Assembly (NCBI GenBank): GCA_012270805.1
Contig: JAAXHR010000064.1
Coordinates: forward strand, 1 to 8,757
Direction: 5' to 3'
DNA: 8,757 nt
Source of the DNA: Dehalococcoidia bacterium
GTDB lineage: Bacteria; Chloroflexota; Dehalococcoidia; Lucifugimonadales; Lucifugimonadaceae
Under the pieces are notes generated by a model. That model worked only from the letters and a program-made list of their open reading frames with translations, was not told the origin of the DNA and ran no database searches. Below, piece after piece: positions 5,772 to 8,757 of this stretch. A program made the position numbers and the translations under genes. Position 1 is the stretch's first letter, and every line of letters starts with the position of its first letter.

Positions 5772-7151
5772 TCAATCGTTCCTCACCACCAGCCAAAACG
5801 CGATCCCTGAGATCAGAAACGCAAAACTTGTCGATCCCAGCACCATTCCATATCCCAAATACTCGATGCCCCAATCCAATCCCTGATCGTTCAATCCTCC
5901 AATGAAGAAACCCGTCGAACGCCCGACGATCGCTCCCACTAAACCCGAGATGCTCGTCAAACCTAAATCCCGCGCCGCACGCGAACGCCTCACGAGATCG
6001 TTCGCTACCGCCCAGCCGACCGACAGATAGATCCCTATCGCAAAACCGATCGCCATCACCCCCGGAATCACCTCGATCAACGAGTGCGCGTCGAGAAGCA
6101 ACACCGACAACACGCCGCCCGCGCCTAGGATGCCGGAAATCAACAGCAAAACGCCCCGACCTATGTGGTCCGAAAGCTTTCCAGCAGGGTATACCACCAC
6201 TGCCGCGGCACCGACCAACGCGGCGAGAATGTAGTTCCCACCCTCAGCCGGATTCTCCAACCCGATCACATCCTGAACGAAGAACACCGCATTCGTCTGC
6301 GTCGCCGACATCGCCGCGATCAGGAACGCCATCGCCAACAGGAACATGTAGTAACGCATACGGTTCCACTCTTCATCCTCGACATCCTCAACCTCGGACG
6401 CCACATCTTCAACCTCCGTTTTGGGCATCGATTCGTCGCTCTGTTTAGCGCGCGGCACCCGCAAAGCCAAAAGTGTGTACACCGTAGTCGCCAGCAACAC
6501 CGCAACCATCAGAATCACCGAGTACCACATCCACTGCGGCGCGTCACCCACGTGGTAGTTCGACATCAAGAACACCACCAGCATCGCCACGAACCCCGAT
6601 CCCAACAACCGCATCAGATTCAAGTAGCCCGATGCCCGTCCACGCTCTTCAAGATCGACATGATCGATGATCAACGCGTTCGCTGGACCCTGCGCCGTGT
6701 TACCGGTGATCTGCATCGCAATCGTCACTAACAACAACGCAAGAAAACTGTTCACGAAACCGAAAATCAGTGTCGAAACCGCCAACCCGACCATCCCGAA
6801 GATGATGAACGGATAACGTCGCAACGACACCATCCCTACCTTGCGATCACTCATCAACCCCACCATCGGCTGTACCATCGCCGCGATCCCCAAACCGCTC
6901 AAAGAGATAAAAGCCGCCAGACTGGTCTTGTCAAGAGACCACCCGAACATGCTCACCGGGTCATTCACCGCGATCTCCGTCACCTTGTACTGCAACAAGA
7001 TGCTCCCGAACCCGACCCACACGCCCGACATCCCAAACGTGTAGATGCTGATGTTGAAAAGACTCTGCGACCCGCGCCGAAACCGCGCCACAGGATTGGC
7101 GTTGCGGCCGAAGCTCGCCGCCGTCTCAATCGCGAGCCGAGTGGAAGTCAT
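5772..7151 (-). CDS. MFS transporter, sugar-symporter-like (GPH/sucrose-type features)
   Basis: This is a 459-residue polytopic membrane protein with about 12 hydrophobic segments in two halves. The first cytoplasmic loop has GLMSDRKVGMVSLRR (98-112), a motif A variant like the GxxSDR...RRRPF loop of GPH and sucrose/proton symporters; the second half repeats it as GKLSDHIGR (324-332). QGPANALIIDHVDLEERGRA near 154-173 also resembles sucrose-type carriers. A strongly acidic central loop with many Glu and Asp lies at 239-261. ATG 7151 is chosen because the residues before it in the open frame (back to 7289) run through the intergenic region and a repeat. Upstream bases show no clear ribosome binding site. 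The substrate is unknown; sugar or another small solute driven by protons is an inference from family likeness. It is divergent from the Spx/ArsC-like gene. Confidence 0.85.
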   Translation of the reverse strand: MTSTRLAIETAASFGRNANPVARFRRGSQSLFNISIYTFGMSGVWVGFGSILLQYKVTEIAVNDPVSMFGWSLDKTSLAAFISLSGLGIAAMVQPMVGLMSDRKVGMVSLRRYPFIIFGMVGLAVSTLIFGFVNSFLALLLVTIAMQITGNTAQGPANALIIDHVDLEERGRASGYLNLMRLLGSGFVAMLVVFLMSNYHVGDAPQWMWYSVILMVAVLLATTVYTLLALRVPRAKQSDESMPKTEVEDVASEVEDVEDEEWNRMRYYMFLLAMAFLIAAMSATQTNAVFFVQDVIGLENPAEGGNYILAALVGAAAVVVYPAGKLSDHIGRGVLLLISGILGAGGVLSVLLLDAHSLIEVIPGVMAIGFAIGIYLSVGWAVANDLVRRSRAARDLGLTSISGLVGAIVGRSTGFFIGGLNDQGLDWGIEYLGYGMVLGSTSFAFLISGIAFWLVVRND

Positions 7152-7305
7152 GTGCTGATTGCGGATCCGACAAACTGGCGTCGAATAGAATAATCCACGC
7201 CCGCTAACCAATTTACACCAGCCGTCCGCAACTAAGAACTGACGCTCGCAACGACGAGCACCGAATCCTAAACCATCCTTTAATCCCAAAATCCCGGTTC
7301 AGACC
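7152..7305. promoter_or_regulatory. Divergent promoter region between the MFS transporter and the Spx/ArsC-like gene
   Basis: This 154-base gap separates two genes transcribed away from each other, so promoters for both must lie here or in overlapping DNA. I could not identify a convincing -35/-10 pair on either strand. The right 42 bases are repeat family B copy 4. No operator-like palindrome stood out. Confidence 0.5.
7264..7305. repeat. AATCC-unit repeat ending in GTTCAGACC, family B copy 4
   Basis: AATCC, CATCC, AATCCC and AATCCC follow at about 8- to 10-base spacing and end in CGGTTCAGACC (7295-7305), which touches the start codon at 7306. The 11-mer is identical to 658-668 before the SDR gene. 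Confidence 0.6.
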
Positions 7306-7653
7306 ATGCAACAAGAACCCCGCTTCTACACTTGGCGCAAGTGCTCAACTTGCCGCAATGCACAAAAATCCCTCGATGAACTAGGCGTCGGTGTCCAAGA
7401 AAGAGACTTCTTTGCAGACCCCTTGTCCCGACAAGAGTTGAGCGCATTAGTTGACGCCATCGGCACCGAAAAACTCTTCTCATGGCGAAGCCCCAGCGCG
7501 AAACCTTACCGCGACCGCAAAAACACCATTTCCCAAGACGAACTGATTGATGCCATGCTCGCCGAACCCCGTCTGATCCGACGCCCCATAGTCATGTCTC
7601 CCGGATCCGATCCCATCGTCGGATTCGACAAAACCGCCTACGCACAGCTCTGA
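7306..7653 (+). CDS. Spx/ArsC-family thioredoxin-fold protein with a CSTC motif
   Basis: This is a 115-residue protein of the ArsC/Spx superfamily, a small thioredoxin-like fold. The N-terminus reads FYTWRKCSTC, giving Cys13 and Cys16 in a CxxC arrangement followed by RNAQKSLDELGV. Near the C-terminus LIRRPIV (Arg92-Arg93-Pro94) and GFD (106-108) are the usual family signatures. CxxC is typical of Spx/MgsR-type redox-sensing RNA polymerase partners and of YffB-like relatives, whereas classical glutaredoxin-linked arsenate reductases use a single cysteine. No arsenic resistance genes are nearby, so arsenate reduction is not supported by context. Regulator and reductase remain open. The ATG directly follows repeat family B with no Shine-Dalgarno sequence, and the next gene downstream is prs on the same strand, 148 bases away. 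Confidence 0.85.
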   Translation: MQQEPRFYTWRKCSTCRNAQKSLDELGVGVQERDFFADPLSRQELSALVDAIGTEKLFSWRSPSAKPYRDRKNTISQDELIDAMLAEPRLIRRPIVMSPGSDPIVGFDKTAYAQL

Positions 7654-7654
7654 A

Positions 7655-7713
7655 CCTCCCCTTCGCGAAGCAAGGAGGACGCGACAAGCGCAGTGAGGTG
7701 TGGGCCCGCCCGT
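7655..7713. repeat. Intergenic hairpin-type repeat, family A copy 4
   Basis: CCTCC at 7655-7659 pairs with GGAGG at 7674-7678, with the palindrome CTTCGCGAAG inside. Then come GACGCGACAAGCGCAGTGAGGTGT and GGGCCCG, matching copies 2 and 3. It begins 2 bases after the stop codon of the Spx/ArsC-like gene. No T-run follows it. Confidence 0.65.
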
Positions 7714-7740
7714 AAAACCACTCACCAACTCCTCGCGCAG

Positions 7741-7749
7741 TGCTAGAAT
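7741..7749 (+). promoter_or_regulatory. Candidate extended -10 promoter element for prs
   Basis: TGCTAGAAT gives an extended -10 TG and TAGAAT, five of six matches to TATAAT, 52 bases before the prs start. The -35 position with a 17-base spacer is CTCACC, a poor match. The call is weak and rests on this one element. Confidence 0.35.
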
Positions 7750-7801
7750 CAAAGCCCGTCACCCAACTCACCTGACTTCACTCGGTTGCGATTGCCCATC
7801 G

Positions 7802-8757
7802 ATGTACCCCATTAACGGAGGCCCAGTAGTCTTGTCCGGGACGGCCCACGAAGGCTTGTCCCAGAAAATCTGCAACTACCTCGGCATCGACATCGGCAAA
7901 GCCGATGTCTTCAAGTTTTCCAACGACAACACCTTCGTAAGAATCCTCGAAAACGTCCGAGCCCGCGACGTCTTCATCGTTCAACCCACCGCCGAACCGG
8001 TCAACGATCACATCATGGAGATGCTGATCATGATCGACGCCGCGCACCGCGCCTCCGCCGGTCGAATCACCGCTGTAGTTCCTTACTACAGCTACGCCCG
8101 AACCGACAAAAAAGACCAGCCACGCGTCCCCATCACCGGACGCCTGATCGCCGACCTCCTCGAAACCGCCGGCGCCGACCGCTTCCTAACCGTCGATCTC
8201 CACGCCGGACAGGTGCAAGGCTTCTTCAAGGTCCCCGTCGACGAGTTGACCGCCATGCCGATGCTCTCGAAATACTTCGTCGAGAAAGAACTGGAAGCTC
8301 CGGTCGTCGTATCCCCCGACATCGGCAGCTCCAAACGCGCCCGAGACTTCGCACACTTCATGGACGCACCTCTCGCAATCGTCGAGAAACGTCGAACCGG
8401 CAACAACGACAGCGTCGAGACGCACAACGTCATCGGAGAGGTCAACGGCCGAAACGCAATCTTGATCGACGACGAAATCGCCACCGGCGGAACCATGGCC
8501 GCTGCCGCTCAAGGCCTCAGAGAAAACGGCGCACGCGACGTATTCGTAGCCGCCGCACACGGCGTGTTCCCCGGCGATGCCGCCACAAACCTCGCAAACA
8601 AACCCGAAATCTCCGAAATCGTCATCACCGACACTGTTCCCCTTCCAAAACACAAACTCCACCAAAAAATCCGCGTCCTATCCATCGCCCCCCTGATCGG
8701 CGAAGCCATCACCCGCATCCACCACGGCCGCTCAGTAGGCGCCCTCTTCCCCGACTA
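7802..8757 (+). CDS. prs: Ribose-phosphate pyrophosphokinase (PRPP synthetase), 3' end at window edge
   Basis: It makes PRPP from ribose 5-phosphate and ATP for nucleotide, histidine, tryptophan and NAD synthesis. The frame stays open for 318 codons, then two bases TA. The last residues (SVGALFPD) match the usual family C-terminus, so the next base probably completes TAA or TAG. Seen are ASAGRITAVVPYYSYARTD (84-102), VPIT, TVDLHAGQVQGFF with metal-binding His134, VVSPD at 169-173, the catalytic-flap EKRR (195-198), and the PRPP loop LIDDEIATGGT (221-231). Two deviations stand out: the loop has Ala227 where Asp is usual in DTxGT, and the ATP-site FSDGE motif is FSNDN (39-43). ATG 7802 is chosen since it preserves the first strand (PVVLSG). 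A TTG at 7832 has GGAGG 10 bases upstream but would remove part of that strand. Confidence 0.93.
   Translation, partial: MYPINGGPVVLSGTAHEGLSQKICNYLGIDIGKADVFKFSNDNTFVRILENVRARDVFIVQPTAEPVNDHIMEMLIMIDAAHRASAGRITAVVPYYSYARTDKKDQPRVPITGRLIADLLETAGADRFLTVDLHAGQVQGFFKVPVDELTAMPMLSKYFVEKELEAPVVVSPDIGSSKRARDFAHFMDAPLAIVEKRRTGNNDSVETHNVIGEVNGRNAILIDDEIATGGTMAAAAQGLRENGARDVFVAAAHGVFPGDAATNLANKPEISEIVITDTVPLPKHKLHQKIRVLSIAPLIGEAITRIHHGRSVGALFPD

Noticed and set aside
7152..7289. 46-residue extension of the MFS protein
   Set aside because: It runs across the divergent promoter gap and repeat copy 4. The first membrane segment is already complete from ATG 7151.
8092..8718. Three overlapping minus-strand open frames (134, 159 and 69 residues) within prs
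   Set aside because: They are antisense shadows of the unmistakable PRPP synthetase frame, which stays open to the window edge.

Overview
The window reads as chromosomal, gene-dense, moderately GC-rich bacterial DNA. It has seven protein genes, two of them cut by the window ends, and five short intergenic gaps (148 to 348 bases) filled with dispersed hairpin-type repeats. The best guess for the source is a Chloroflexota bacterium, perhaps marine or groundwater Dehalococcoidia/SAR202. That rests only on the gene mix (enolase-superfamily dehydratase, SDR, independent-type phosphoglycerate mutase, MEP-pathway IspH) and on the style of the repeats; there is no rRNA or other phylogenetic marker, so it is tentative.

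Layout. 1-321 (+) is the C-terminal end of a mandelate racemase/muconate lactonizing (enolase superfamily) enzyme. 322-669 is a non-coding patchwork of repeats. 670-1428 (+) is a classical NAD-type short-chain dehydrogenase, which runs convergently into a minus-strand block. That block, read right to left, is ispH (5565-4576), a DUF192 lipoprotein (4579-3641) and an unusually long phosphoglycerate mutase (3644-1611). Both junctions are 4-base GTGA overlaps, so this is a tightly coupled three-gene operon. A candidate hairpin-plus-T-run terminator lies just past its end. A further minus-strand gene, an MFS transporter (7151-5772), lies upstream of ispH behind a 206-base repeat-filled gap. It is divergent from a small Spx/ArsC-like CxxC protein (7306-7653, +). 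The window ends in ribose-phosphate pyrophosphokinase (7802-8757, +), whose last two bases look like the start of its stop codon.

How the genes fit. The minus operon links isoprenoid precursor synthesis (IspH), lower glycolysis (phosphoglycerate mutase) and a membrane-anchored DUF192 protein of unknown role. Prs supplies PRPP for nucleotide and cofactor synthesis. The enolase-superfamily enzyme and the SDR are plausible partners in sugar-acid or polyol catabolism, but 348 bases of repeat DNA separate them.

The two most notable points are these. First, the mutase carries roughly 95 extra residues between its first metal ligand and its catalytic serine loop while keeping every recognisable catalytic residue. 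Second, a dispersed repeat built on AATC units about 9 bases apart and ending in GTTCA abuts a gene boundary within 0 to 4 bases at four separate places, twice directly at a start codon and twice directly at a stop codon. I saw no CRISPR array, tRNA, rRNA or insertion sequence.
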